This document shows, one piece after another, positions 49,590-63,681 of a stretch of 64,000 nt of DNA. Source of the DNA: Anseranas semipalmata (taxonomy: Eukaryota > Chordata > Aves > Anseriformes > Anseranatidae); the NCBI GenBank assembly GCA_013399115.1, contig VXAA01003139.1, positions 73,051-137,050 of the forward strand, in the 5' to 3' direction. A program made the position numbers and the translations under genes. The notes beneath the pieces were generated by a model, which did no database searches, was not told where the DNA came from, and saw nothing but the letters and a program-made list of their open reading frames with translations. Each line of letters begins with the position of its first letter. Within the stretch, counting starts at the first letter, position 1.

Positions 49590-49745
49590 TCCTTGCTGAT
49601 AAACTTAGTAAATGACACAAAATTTGGTGGAACAGTAAATAATAAGGAAGCCAATCTACTGCTGCAGAGTAATGTATTCCCTAGTTAAATGGTTATAAAC
49701 CACTGAACATTTTAATACAGTCGGCATCAGGGCTGGAAATATCTA
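49590..49745 (+). mobile_element. Ancient CR1-type LINE fragment (reverse-transcriptase core)
   Basis: Codons 49608-49637 read Val-Asn-Asp-Thr-Lys-Phe-Gly-Gly-Thr-Val. This matches the ADDTKLGG block around the catalytic aspartates of the CR1 copy at 31.5 kb, with the first Asp changed to Asn. About 90 bp downstream a HFNT-like coding stretch (about 49708-49720) corresponds in position to the KFN block of the younger copies. Small indels and stops fill the rest. It probably belongs to the same old generation as 28665-29015. The limits are approximate. Confidence 0.55.
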
Positions 49746-50638
49746 GCTGAGAAACTGCCACTGTTTTAGAAAGCTGTGGCTGAAAACCTAGAGACATCCC
49801 ACCACTGCCTCAATGTGCAGTCTGAATGTAATGGGGTCAAAAAGAGATAGGGAGACCTTGCAGATTAAAAAAAGGAACATGTGCAGGATGGTGCTGGAGG
49901 TGGTTTGCTCCAGTTCACCTGACTGGATATTGAAAACACAGCTCTCTATTTGTTGTGTAGGTCCAGCAGAGCAGTCCCAGGGTTCTGGCTTTCCAGGATG
50001 CTCACCTCCCACCTCTGTCCTTGGAGCCATAGACCTGACTGTCTGTCACCATCGCTTCCTTCCTCTCCTTGTAGCTGACTGAGCTGTATCTTACCGTTCA
50101 GCTTGGCAGAAAACATTTCTCTGCCATACCCAAATTTCTCTCGCAAGGAAAGCACAGTCACTTGCTCAGATTCCTGCCTGGAAACTCCCACTTCTATATA
50201 TATGAGATAGAAGGGAGAAAAAATACCTGTCTCCTCAGCATCCTGCCTGGGCCCTGTCTTGAATAAGATGATCCTGAAACCCCAGCACACTGCTGAGGAG
50301 TAGTGCAGAAAATCATAAAGTTATCTGGTCCCATACACAGCCTAGGCAGCTGCACTATCACAATGCTGGTCTTCACACTGAATGAATAAGGACATAGAAA
50401 TACAAACAAGAGCTCAAAAGAAAGGCACAGAAATGGCCCAAGCAGAAAACCAGCCTTTTAAATGTGAGGATTAAAGATCTCAACCAGCTTAACAAAGAGG
50501 CTGTGAAGGCACAGCTAGGTGACTGCACTTGCATACAGAAAGAATTTCAAGGATGGGATCTTTTCCTACCTTGTTGACAAAGTCATATGCAGCCCAGCAG
50601 AATACAGTTGAAAGTCAGACAATTTCAGTTTTGCAGGG

Positions 50639-50657
50639 AAAAAAAAAAAAAAAAAAA
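50639..50657. repeat. poly(A) tract (19 A)
   Basis: A pure A run. No retroposon is recognisable upstream. Confidence 0.93.
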
Positions 50658-53600
50658 CAATTTGAGAGACGTGAGGCAATTTAACATTGTAACAGCTTTA
50701 CCAAGAGAGCTAGTAGGCTCGATGTGCTTGTACCCTTGTACCCTTTAATATTTTTTCAGTCTCTGTGTCTGGAATTCATTTGGCTCATCGTAGTGGTCCC
50801 TTTGGGTGTACGTGTACTTAAGATGTTTCTGTTTCTTTCCTGGCCTGTAGGAAAAGCCAGACACCCTTCATTGCCTCAGAAAGCTGATAATACTGGCATC
50901 TTTAAGAAAGCATTTGAACCAAGCCCAGGGTCTCCTGGCTCATGACCTAAAATGGACAAAAAGAACTTTTCTGCCAGTGTTGTTTTCCAGGTGTATTCTC
51001 AGTGTAATTGTTACCTTTGTCGGAGGTGCCAGCCAGGACACTTTTCCTAGACATGGTCCTCTCTTTCCCACCCCCTCAGAGACAAAACAATCTATTTGCC
51101 TGTGCTGAGAATTACCACTTGCTGACCCCCACTAACTTTCTTTGCCATGTGCTTTGGTACCAAGACCCAGTCCTGAATTGACTGGACAATAGGAGAAAAC
51201 AGTATGGTCACAATGCTGATGCTATGCCCTTTCTATGCAATCTGCTTTGGGCCAGAATGATGCTAACCTGTATTACTGGTACCACTATCTCTATGGATTG
51301 GTGCCACCCTCATCATCCCAGCTACTATTTCCTTCCTCTGGGCTCATAGCCCAGAAGATCAGACACCAGCATGAAGCAAAGTCACCTGTCTGGAGAAGAT
51401 GCAGGTTGCAGCATTCCCTGATGGCAGCCCTGGCAGCATGGGCTCCTGCTTGCCCAACACTTCTGGACTTCCCTGCAAAGGGCACTCACCTCCAGCTTAT
51501 GGCCCCCAAGGCAGTTTGGGGATTGGGATTTCGCAGTGAAAATGCTGCCCTGATAGAAAAATACCACATGTAACTACTAGCAGGCTCTTCCTGTCATAGT
51601 AAACACTGAATCTAAGACTTTCACAAAAGCTGAGCAGAATTTAAAATGGAACAGGGCAAGTGTTTCTTTTTTTTCAAATTTGACATGATTCCTTGTTGTT
51701 CAGTGTCTGTCCTATTTCTCTGAAGGATGTAGGTATTCTGCCTAAATTTCTACCCTAACACAGTAAGACATTTTCTGTGAAAATATGCTAGAACAAATTC
51801 TAAAAAAAGACATTTCTACTCAGAATCCAGGTTTTGAATACATCTGCTAGTAAAGTAAAGTAATACCCGGTTCCATGCTTCCCATCTTATAATAAAAATG
51901 ATTTGTAAGTGATCAAGGATACCTTAGCAAGCTAGCATGCTAACTTCAGCTTAAGCTTAAGTGTATCCTTAAGAGAATTCTAAAAGGAGACAAATGCAAA
52001 TGTACTTATTAACTTTGATGAAGTGCTGTGAAAAGTGTGATCTCACCCACTGCATGCTACCACTGATCATGTATGTCTTGTCTCTTATAAGCCATGATTT
52101 TTTTATTATAATTTATATCGTCTTTGCAACTGGAATGCTGAACAGGGGTCCTCTTTTAAAAATAAAAAATAAAACAGGATTTGCCAGCTGTTCCAATGAA
52201 GTTAATTGTATCAGAGACACTGCCGTTATTTTTTATAATAACCATGCAGAAAAAACACATTATCAAAACACTTGCTATTGGACACGGGCTCTGAGGACAG
52301 CTGGAGCCTCCTTCCAGATTTAATAACAAAAAATGAACTTACTTCAGAAATCACAAAGACATCTTAAACAGAAGGGAATTAGTTCTCATTTTTCATCTCC
52401 TAACACCATGGTCTAGCTGAAACTGCTCCTGCTCCTCTGAATATAGAAGTACTCACAGTTCCTTATTTTTATTCCTCATTTTAACAAATAATCAGATCCA
52501 ACTTGATAACCTTCAGATAAGGATCCACTTGTGACCAATCTTATCGGAATGACATGTTTGAAACTTCTGAGGTTCACCAGAAGAAAGCCATGTATTCTTT
52601 TTTGTTGTTGATGCACAGCAAGGGTGTCAACAAATTGTTCCCTCTCTTAATACAGGGTGTCATGAGTCATAGTTAATAAATTTTGAATATATGAACTCTG
52701 TGGGAACAAAAACAAAATTATGCAATAGTAAGACTACTGAAACTTCAGAAAGATCCTTCTTTCTATGGGAAATTATCCTGAAAACCTGGCTATCCTGACA
52801 ACAAAAACAATCGTGCCTCTAACTTTAACAAAAAGAGAATTTCACCATTGACTGCAGATGATTCAACCTATGAGGTCAGGTTTGACCACTCTGAAAGCCA
52901 AACCAGCAAATTAGCAGTAGCCAAATAGTCAATGTCTGACAGAATTTTCTTGTTTTTCAAAGTTGTTGAACGCCTGCGTTTTTGTAGATTATGACCGCCA
53001 TTGGAACTGATGTTTAAATTCTTTGCTGGTGCACAGGCACCTGATCTAATTAATGCAAAGATTATGGACAAATCATATTTACAAGCTTTTGGGCCATGAT
53101 GTTGCTTATAATTTAGGTAAAAGCATGAAAACTCCATAAACAGTAAAATGTCAACTTGTTTCCAATAAAAATAATTACACACAAACAACACCAAGGGTAA
53201 GTAAACTACTTATCAAATTAAGCTTAGCCATGTGTATCTCCAACTCAAAACTTTATTGTAACCAGGTACCATTAAAGTACAGTATAGAAAATCATTCATC
53301 AGTAATGTGACCTCAAAGCATTAGAGGCATAGTCATATTTGGGTAGCTTTTAATGAAGTGTCAATGTTTCTTTTAGTTCTGGTTCATGGTTTTAAATTAT
53401 AAGGAAAACTATATTTTATTATATTCCTTAGAAAAACAAAAACTTTCTTTCTTTCTTTTTTTTCACTGTGCTTCCCTCTGTGCTTTACAGCTTCCATACC
53501 AGCAAACATTATTCAGGAAGAGAAAGATTTTGGTATTCTTATGAATACCCCAATATAATCTGACTGTACTACTTTGACTAATCATGTTCTTTCTAGCTCA

Positions 53601-55138
53601 TTAGTGCACTTAACATAAAGGTGACCCTTTAAAAAATACAATAATGTTACCAATGAATTCCCATTTTCACAAGCCTTGTCTACTTACTAAAATGACTTTT
53701 ATAAACCTTAAAAACTGTTCACATCACTATGTGCACGTTCTTAAACTATCTTTCAATTCAAGCTGGCATAGTTTATAAATTATCACTGCAAAAAAAGCTG
53801 AAGTAGTTTAACTGGAGTGGTCTACAAACTGCTTGAATTAACTCTGTTGGGCCAAACACACATGAGTATTCAATGCAAAGACTTTTCAGGTCAAGGCAAA
53901 GCCAGATGGCTTGCCTGAAACTGCTGTTGAAAGTGAAGCCAACCCTATTTATTCTTGTTGCATGAAGTGGGGGCTGCTAGACAGGGATATGCAAAAAGTC
54001 ATTCCACCCACTCGTCCCCTGAGCAAATCCTGCAATGTACTGGAAGTCATTGGTCTGGGGAATTCTTGAGCTGGGGAATATCGGGTCCATGGTACCTAAT
54101 AAGGCTGGGCAAGTCTGTTCTCTTGAATTTGCCTAATCTTTTTGCATGTGTTTATACTTTGGACACCACAACATCTTGTGGAAATGAGTAACACAATTTA
54201 ATTGTTCACTAATTATACCCTATTTGTTTTAAACATGCTATTCAATAATTTCAGTCAGTGCTCTCCTTTTATTTCAGTGTGGTAATTACTGAATAAATTC
54301 TCTCTCCATCTTTACATAATTTTCTGTTTTATTGATATTTATGTGTTTTTTCCCCAGTCTCAAAAGTCTGAGTCTACTCAGCTTCTGTATAGAAGTTTTT
54401 TCCATGCTGCTGGGGACATTTGCTGCCTGCTTTAGCACTTTTTCAATTTCTACTATATCACTTTGAGATATGATGCTAAGAAGTGAAAATAGTGCTTAAG
54501 AGGCAGGGACATCCAGGATTTATGCGGAAACATAATGATGCTTTTTGATTTTCCAACCAATACTTAAAATTCTTTTCAATTTTTTATCTACCCATTTTGG
54601 TCCTAGACACCCCTGAAAGAGGAAGAGTTAGGTAAAGGAGAGGGAAGATGGTTTGGACAAAAGTCTCCTCGAGCCTGTCAGTAAGTACTAATGAGCTGTG
54701 ATGAGTAGTCCCTGCCAAAAGCTAAGGCCACAATGCAGATTAAGAATTTAATAGAACATATGTATAGCTAATACATGTTATGATATGTAATTTGCAGAAG
54801 ATTGAAAAAGGCTTCAGACTGTAATAACCCAGAAAGTGCTTTAAATAGCAAAGTTAATTTTTGCTTTTCCTGCAAGATAAGCTATCAATGCCCTATTTAA
54901 ATTGAGAAACACTACACTCAGACATTAGAATAAAGGGAGAAGAGGGAAAGGAAGGAGGATTTATCTTGAACCTAGAAGGTGTAAAAAGAATTTTAAGGGG
55001 ACACCCAGAAAAGTGTTGCCTGTGGGGAGCTTACATTTCCACCTCTCTTTAAGTGGATAAAGGACTGGGGTCTGATGGGGTTAGCTGTTGGGTGGAAAGA
55101 GGGAAGATGTGTATTCTTTGAACTTTGAGGCCCTACGT

Positions 55139-55178
55139 TAAACAAACAAACAAACAAACAACAACAACAACAAAAAAC
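55139..55178. repeat. (AAAC)n-(AAC)n compound microsatellite
   Basis: About five AAAC units pass into four AAC units and a final A run. Confidence 0.93.
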
Positions 55179-58100
55179 ACGAATGTTACTAAATTGCTTT
55201 ATGCAACCTTTTCCCAGCTCTTTAGTAAATTATCTGACCTGAAGTTTTGCTTAATAACTGCTGTCATTTTTATCATTCAGCCTGCTCAGTGTTGTTGCAG
55301 TATATGGAGTGGAATTAAGATGTCAGGTTGTGGGTGAACTGTCTCTTCAGTAGCAGGGATTTCAGAGAGAGCAGTGTGGATTTGTATCCTGGGTGGATCT
55401 GAGAAAGACAGGGACTTATGCAAGAGTCATGTCACACTGCAAACACCTGTGTGATGACATATGTTGGGGTGCTGAGTTTTAGGAAAAACCTTCCTCTTGT
55501 GTTTACAGACCAGTAATCTTTCTGTACACCCACATACACCACATTTTCCTCTGCATTGAAATCTCTTCAAAGACTGTGACCTCCTATGCAGGGTTCCATT
55601 CACAAGACACTTGCAATATTCATTGTTGTTAAATCTTCAGGCAACCACTATTTTCCACCACTTCTTATATGTTGCCTCTCTGTTCCAGGAAGAGCAGTCT
55701 TGTCTGTTCACCAGTCTTGCCTCTCTTAAAGCTCACTTCTGCAGTGGTACCCAAGGGGTACTCTATGTTGGGGTATTATGACTATTTTCTAACTTAGATT
55801 TATAGTCTTGTTTACTTTAGCACTGCTTCATCTGTCTGCCTTTATTCATCCAAAGGTATAATTCAACTGGTCAGATAAAGACTACTACAATGTGTATGTG
55901 GATATATTGACAAGTCACCCTATTTCCTTTTACTCAGTGGAGCTAATCAGCTGCTTTAAAAATAATCCCACCTGAATATGGAAGTTTAAAATATGGCAAA
56001 ATTAATCACACTCTCAAAGTGTCTGCTTATTTCAAGTAACCGTACTGGGAGCCCCGAGTCAGTAGCTCAGGCTTTCACAAGTCCAGTCAAAAGAATCCTA
56101 CCCCTCCATCTCTTTTCCTATGGGTGAGCATCTGAAAACAGGAAGTATTCTTTTTTTTCCGTGTATGTATGCACATGAACACTCACAGACAGCACAGCAA
56201 TATCATAAAAATAATAGCAGAATGCTATCCTGGTATTAGATGATTTTTTTTTCTTTCAATTTTAATAGCTTCTACTCTTATCAATTTCTGCAGCATCTAG
56301 TTTAAGCCAATAGGTCCAATTCCATTCTGGTTGCTCTCATAACTAAACTACAACATACTTAACTAACAGAAATGCATTTCTTGTAAGCTGTTATATGCTG
56401 TGGTTGAAAGCCACTCATACCCCTTGTCACAGCTGCAATCATTGTAATTATGTTGTTAGTGCATTAGCTGGCTTCAATCTGGAGCACAGTGTTTGTTCTC
56501 AATAGATGTCGTATGGTTGAAAGGCACCATTTAACTATGAGTCACCCTTTATTGATGTAATCATTCTTACTTTACGAACACAGATAATTAATATAAAGCT
56601 TGTCTGTATGCAGCATTGGCAATCTCACTTTGGCAGAATATTTTTCTTGAGCAGAAACATCTTTCCAAAACACTCATTTCATGTTTTTTTCCAACACTTA
56701 TCTGGTACCATTCTGTTTAACTCTCTCAGCTGAGGCAGGAAAACATAATAAGCTCTTACTTGCTTTTATCTGTTCTTATAGAAGAACTTGTGGTCTTTAT
56801 ACTGACTAGGACCAACATCTTCTTCTTTGACTCCTAAATGCCCGAGGAGATCATTATCTTTAAATGTGTAATTCCATTGTATTTTGATTACCTTACTCTT
56901 CATTCTTTGGTCAAAATCAGAGCTGACATGGTTACAATTCTCTTAAAATTCGGGGACTATTTTTAGACCTTAACACATCTTGTGATCTGCCCACCTGAGA
57001 GACCACCTCTTCCTTATGCTGGAAGACCAAAACTGCTTTCATGTTAAAAGTCAAAGAAGTCTGTTAGCATGGGGGTACTAGCAGTAGGCTCCATGGCATA
57101 AAGGAAGGTAAACTGCCAGGTTGGTTAGGTAGAGTGACTACTCCATGTCAAGTGACAACCGATTGCATGCTAGCTGAGTTAAATGCTTTTTTCTCATAAT
57201 GAATTCATATTCATTTCAATTCCATTCAAGATTAATAAAAAAGTGTTCAAACATTAGTTTTAACCTCTGTTATCCAAGTTAGCACTTATTTAATATCAGC
57301 ACTCTCAGCATATATTTCAAAATGTTAAATCCAAGGAGAGGAAGAAAATAAAATATCCAGTTTATCCCCTTGTGATTCTGTTTTGAGTGTAGGACAAATA
57401 TGAACTCTTCTTTCTCTTGTGAATTTAGCCAGCCAACCTCAGAGGTCAAAAGCAACTACGCAACCCAAATTCTCTGTGAGCTCTTCCTCTTCCTCACACC
57501 CTTATTCTTGCTTCTTTCCCTTGCTGCTTCACATCTGAATCTGAGCCAGTTTCTCAGGGAAGAAACCTTGTGCTTTTTATCTGTTTCATAAAGCACTTAC
57601 AGAATTTTGGGAACTCCGTATATAATAATAAAAACACATCTGGTAGTAAAATGTAATGGATAGATAGATTTATGTTATGCAAGCAATCAGAATGTACCCT
57701 CATTTTGTCTGGGGAGTTTGCCTGTTGTCAGGTACTTTGCTGTGAGCTTGGGTTTTGATTTTGATGTTTGGGCTCAACTCTGTTATCATCATTGTGATAA
57801 AGTAAAAGAAACAGGAGACAGACTCTGCAAAGCTGTCTGGTTCCTCCTATTTGGTAAATAGTCCATTTAACATTGCTATTACTACAAAAGAAGAAAAATG
57901 GAAAAAGAGCAGAGAAGCATTCTACCACAGTCATAATTCACACAAAAATGAGAAAAGAAAGCATCAAAAGAACATATTTACATGCTGTTTTCCTTTGTTC
58001 AATTCTCCAAAGACACAACAGTAGCAAATCCTTTAATTTCATATCCTTAAAGTGTTCATAGCTAATTTTTTTAACTTGTTTGTCCATTCAAGATTAATAT

Positions 58101-58900
58101 TATCCTCTCTTTATTAATAAGGCAATAGTCATCCTTGATGACTCATCCTTAAATCCAGTGAAGTGACAACAGGTGAAGTCATCACAGTATATGAGATATC
58201 ATATTTCCTCCCACAGCTTCTGTCTTCCATAGGCTTAATTTAATTTGCAATGTCCCCTGATTTCCCTTGGTCTCATTTCTGTCCTGCTTCCCTAGCCTGT
58301 AAGCTGCCACTAAATCACTTTTCTTTCTTTATACCCTTGCTAAAATGCATGCTTTCCTTCCTAGACTTCCAGATAGATCTAAATTATCGTCTCCACTTTA
58401 AACTCTCCCATTACTGCTTCTAAGCCATTGCTCTACCCTGCAGTGTATCATCCCCCTTTTGCCCATCAGTTCATTTTGAATTTCCAATCCACTGACCTCT
58501 CTATGTATCTCCAAATTTTTCTTCTGCCAGCCTCTCAGCTTTCAGAACCTTCTATTCCTTTTAAGAACTGACTAGCTACTCCTTTCTTTTTCCCCATGTT
58601 TCCCTTTATGTCCTTTTCTACATAGCCCTTTGCCAATTACATACTAGCCCTAGTCCTTGAATCAAATTCTCCTTTCTTTTGCACCAAGTAGATTTGCTTC
58701 CTCTTGGTCTTTTTGCAATCATTCTTCAATCACCAACCTCCATTTATCACCCAGTGGTCCTACTCTGACACCACACCATCAAAAGCTAAAAAAGCAAGAT
58801 ATCAAGAAACAGAAAGATCATTGCTAAACAGGGAGGGAAGTGAAAAGTTTGATTTTGAATAAATTTTAAACATATCAAAAGTTAGATAATATTGGATAAA

Positions 58901-58981
58901 GGTGGGGGGGGGGGAGAGAAAGAGGGAGAGAGAGAATGAAAGAGAGAGAACGAGAGGAAGGAAGGGAGGGAGGGAGGGAGT
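58901..58981. repeat. Polypurine tract with G11 run
   Basis: About 80 bases of almost only G and A on the plus strand. An 11-G run (58904-58914) passes into GA and GAGAGG units, then GAAGG, and ends in GGGA repeats. Only two T and one C interrupt it. Confidence 0.93.
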
Positions 58982-59766
58982 AAAATTGCTCAGCTACTTG
59001 TTTGCACAGAGAATTCCAGCCTAGCTCAAGTTAAACAAAGATTGAGGTCCTATTCAGATTAAACAAGTAAATGCATTGAATGAAAGTCAGAGAGGCATAT
59101 GTTAGAAAAAGAGAGCATATACAAAAAAGGAAAGGTAAAAGTATAAAAAGGAAAAAAAAAAAAGATGAAATTGTAAGAGTTTGGGAAGAAGTATGCTAAG
59201 ATTTGAACAATCTTCACTGAGGCAGAAGCAAGGTATGAGACAGACTCATTGATGGGGTACCTGCTAAAAGTTTGTCTCCCATTACCTTTTCTTATTATAT
59301 TCTTTGGCCATGTAGTTTCTTTCCCATATCACTATTACTGGCTTGTTTATTTTTGCTGTTTTTGTTGTTTTTAATCAGTTTTTTTATATTTTATAATTTC
59401 TATACTGTAATTCAAGGAAAGATAAGGTCAAATTGTATTCCTAGTCATGCCCATGAAATACCTCTGAAATAACAGGAAAGCAATACTTGCCTCATCTCAT
59501 GCAATTCTATTTGGAATCTTCAGGATATCTTGAAGATAATATATTCATTCTTCAGAGTGCTGATGTTTCCCTATAACTGTAATACATTTGTAACATCTGT
59601 CCTGCCATCTGCGATTGCAAAGTGGTTCAGCCTCCTTGTCTGTTTTGCATATACAGATTGATTTCTGGAGACATATTCTGATGAGTCAAATACAATAAAA
59701 AAATTTTAAGGAATTATTTTTTGAAGTGATGCCAGCCTATGTGAAATAAAATTCCTGAAAGAAGGT

Positions 59767-59788
59767 TTAATTAATTAATTAATTAATT
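59767..59788. repeat. (TTAA)n microsatellite
   Basis: About five TTAA units, self-complementary. Confidence 0.92.
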
Positions 59789-62700
59789 TGAATGCACACC
59801 TGAATGAGTATGTTGAGTTCATCTATTATTCCTGATTGAATTGTTGCACAAATAAACACCCATTAATAATAAAGGCAATGAAACATCAGTTTTAAATTTG
59901 CTTCAGTATTCCTATGATATTTCTACCTTAGGAAATCATAAAACAAGGTGAAAACTAGTAGTTTGAGGAAGTAAGATGAAGACTCAAAGGATGGATAATG
60001 TTAAATGGAAGAAATGCTTGCCAAAAAAATGATTGCCCAAAGGAAAATCTTGACACAATTTAAGAGCAAAGTAAAGTTCAGAATGTTCAAAGTTGGAACA
60101 TATCATTTTGCTATGGGAAATTGATGACAGGTTAAAATGAAAGCATTTAAAAATGTGTAATTAATAACAATCATGAATTTCTATTAATAATACAGCACTT
60201 TGTTCTGAGAATAAAATAGATTCATTTAATGAAAACTATAAATTATCCTTAATCACACATTTTTAGTCTGTATGCATTTATAACATTATAGTACTTTGCC
60301 CTGGTTTTAGAGCAGATCCTGCTTTTAATAGCAGTATCAGCCATTTCTTGCCCAATATTAAAAAGCCGGAAAAAGAATTCTATGGGATATAAACCCACTT
60401 TGAAAAGCGATTTCCACAAATGCATGCTGAAAGTACTCTCCCAGGGATTTTAGAGCCATTTGTTGTGAACTCTAATTGCAAGATTAACCCAGGTTTCATA
60501 ATGGAATATTTTTAACTTCTACTTTTCTAAGAAGAGGAAAAGAGTGATCTACTGTACTGTAAGTGAGTGCAACTCCATTGATTTACACCATCTTTGAATT
60601 TCGAGAACCTAAGCTTTTGTCTACTCTGTTGCTTCCCTGTAGCAGTCAAGGATTTATACAAATGCAACACAGAATGTTCAATTTAGCAAAATTGCCTTTT
60701 CAAAACTCTATAGTCAAATGTTTAACTGAAAGTGTTTGGAGAACAGATGGACTATTTAATTGTTGATTTTTTAAAAAGTCCTTAAAACAAATAAACAGCC
60801 TATTTGAATGCAATTTTGCTTGAAATATTCTCAAGGGTATAACTGTTGAAGTATGAATAAATGTGTCTACAACTACATTTTTACTGCTTAGGCAAACTTA
60901 GAAGCAATTGAATGAAAGTGTAAATATCACTGCATTTAACATGGTTTCTCCACGTTACAAGTAGTAAAAAGAATTTAAATTTTAATTTTATTTGTGACTG
61001 GTATATGTGTTCCTTGCATGAAACACTGGGCTCTAGGGAACTGCAAAGTCTCCCGTGTTCCTTACTGTACCAAGAAAATATAATAGAAGAGCACAGGAAC
61101 ATAGAGAAAAACATCCTTACAGCAACGCAAAGGCTGTTTTTCTCACAGGTACCAAGGGCTACTGTCATGTAGTTCTGAAAATCAGCTGTAAGACTGAAAT
61201 AGAGAACTGCAGCTAACTCTACCCGAGGTAGATGTCATTTGTGAGATGTTTTCATTTATGTCATGGGTATAAATTAGGCTAGAAGTACACCTGGAGTAAT
61301 GATGGGCAGTACTAGATCTCTGTACGTTGTTCACAAAGCATCTCCATCAGGGATTGCAACAAACTTGTAGGCAATCATTGAACATGTTTTTCACACACCC
61401 CCAGTGAGTTCAGGTGAAGTAGAACAAAATGAAGTTTAGACTGAATAGGGAAGGAGACTATGTTATTTGCATAAAAAGTACCAGATTCCTCAACAAAAGA
61501 GACCATATTTGTATAAATAACTTTTTTATAGCACAATTCAGAATGACAGGTAACATTCTGACGTGACTTAGAGCAGTAGCTGCTCTGGTGTATGCAGCCC
61601 AGCAGCCACTGTTTTTTATAGTGTGAGCTACAGTAAGATGTGTCATTTAGTTGTAGTGAGTTACCTCACTTGTCCTATTCCCAGTTCAATTCTCTCTCTC
61701 ATAGGCAGTGGCACATCTCATTTCCTAGCTCAGTGAAGGAGCATTACTAAGCCTCTGGGCTTCTGGAACCGATGGGATTACACACTTTCAATATATATTT
61801 TTTTTTCCAAAACATTTCCAAAGGTTTCTTTTTGAAAGAATTTTTTAAAATAGGTTTATCAAGAAAATTTGCTCATTCTGCCAGATATGCCATTCTTAGT
61901 GATGTAAACATGCTCAACTAAAACAAGCTTTATAACCTGTTTCATTCTATGCTCATTCATACAGTTTCTGTAGCATTTCAGAGCCAATTTTTAGATTAAC
62001 ACTGTTAAGACAATGACTAGTTTTATTTGGTGCTAAAGAGAAAGCACTAACTATTCTAAGTGGACTGGTGGGTAGTCCATGCAACTACTGAAACAGAGGA
62101 GACCATTTAAAAAAAACAACTACAAGCAGTTTTTGAAGCAAAGCAACCTAAACTCCACTGATTTGGAGTGTTAGAAACAAATTAGGCAGCTTTGAGATCC
62201 TAAATATGTTTTCAGAACAGCCCTATCATGATTATAGTGTTCTCTCTGTTATCTTCAGTATTTCTGAGTTGGGCAGAAATGAACTCAGGCTTACCACATC
62301 TTTATCTCAGACTTTTTTATCTCTCGTCACAACAGCCTTTCATCTCCTTGTCTCTCCTGAATCAATCATGCCCCCAAGTGAGTGCCCTGTTAATGTCAGC
62401 TTCTCACACAACATAATGCATGTCCTGCACAAGCAGACCTCCTTCAGCTCCTGGGAAACCAGACAAGGGCATGGCCAAGAGCAAAAACCTTTCGAGACAC
62501 CAAGTGAGGGTGAGGTGCAAAGGAGGCAGTGAGCTGAGCATTTCCTTGGCTTCTACTCTACTGTTGGTACTACTCTCTACTTTCCTGGCAGGCAGACTCT
62601 GCACTTCCTCATGAAAATAATAGCAGACAGAGTCAGCTGTGTCCTTTTCCTTCTCTCCTCCCACTTGTCCATGCAGCAGAAGTTCCAGAGGAATGACACC

Positions 62701-63640
62701 TATCCCTTCTGATTGTAACAATATTTGTCACAAGACACACTCAGTGATGAGCACTGAGCTCATCCTGTCATAGTACCTGGTGCCTGCCCCACAACATCAG
62801 CCTACAATACGCAATTTCACTATCCCCATGCTCAAGATGATCTCTGTTGCTGTCTGGGATCTGGCCACCACTGATTCCTCCAATTAAGTGATCAGGACTG
62901 GCTATTTAGGGCCATCTTTGTCTAACAGTGGTATTGCTTTTGTCTCCCTCAGCAGAAATTACCAGGCACGTGAAGTCTGCTAATATGCTGAAAACAAACA
63001 AAGTATTTTAATCATTCTCTAGCTTAAATCATTCGCTTTCCCAAAGTGGCTGTTTTCTCCCTGAACTCTCTGCCTTAACAAGATGCTGAAGCAAGCTGGT
63101 CTCCCAAGTTGTGGACCCAGGCTAACCCAGGTGAGATACTCCAATGGCCCACCCATATTTCTTTTCCTTGAAGATGATGGAGGTAATATTATTTTCACCT
63201 AACTTAATATATCTACTGTGTAAATAGTTACCTTTCACTTAGGGTCCCTCTTTAATTAACATAATGAAACAGCCCTATCTACAGCACAACCCATACAAAC
63301 TATTTTACACTTCAATGTTAAGAGATTAAATATGTCTTAAAGTGCCTATTCCTCTCCATTGAGAGTGTAAAGCTTACACAGCTGATGTGGTCTATCAATG
63401 CCAAAGGCTGAAGTTTACCTCTTTCTCTCATTCTAGATGGCCTAATTCAGATGCTTTTAATCCTTGGTGGACAGCCAAAGACATCTACTGTTAAGAGTAC
63501 GTAGGCACCCCTTGAGGCCATAGCAAAGACATGTTCCAGTGACTCTACATAGGAGGCAGTCACTCACCAGTTATACTGCACATATGCGCCAGAGTTCAAA
63601 TTAAAATGAGTAGGGAAGGTCAGGTAACCATGGCTCCATC

Positions 63641-63681
63641 TTTGTTTTTGTTTTAGTTTAGTTTTGTTTTGTTTTGTTTTT
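63641..63681. repeat. (GTTTT)n microsatellite
   Basis: About seven GTTTT-like units, the middle ones slightly altered (GTTTA), ending in T5. Confidence 0.9.

Noticed and set aside
62206..62721. Opposing 108- and 105-codon frames
   Set aside because: They overlap each other on opposite strands, lack any recognisable domain, and have no exon-like boundaries that I could support.
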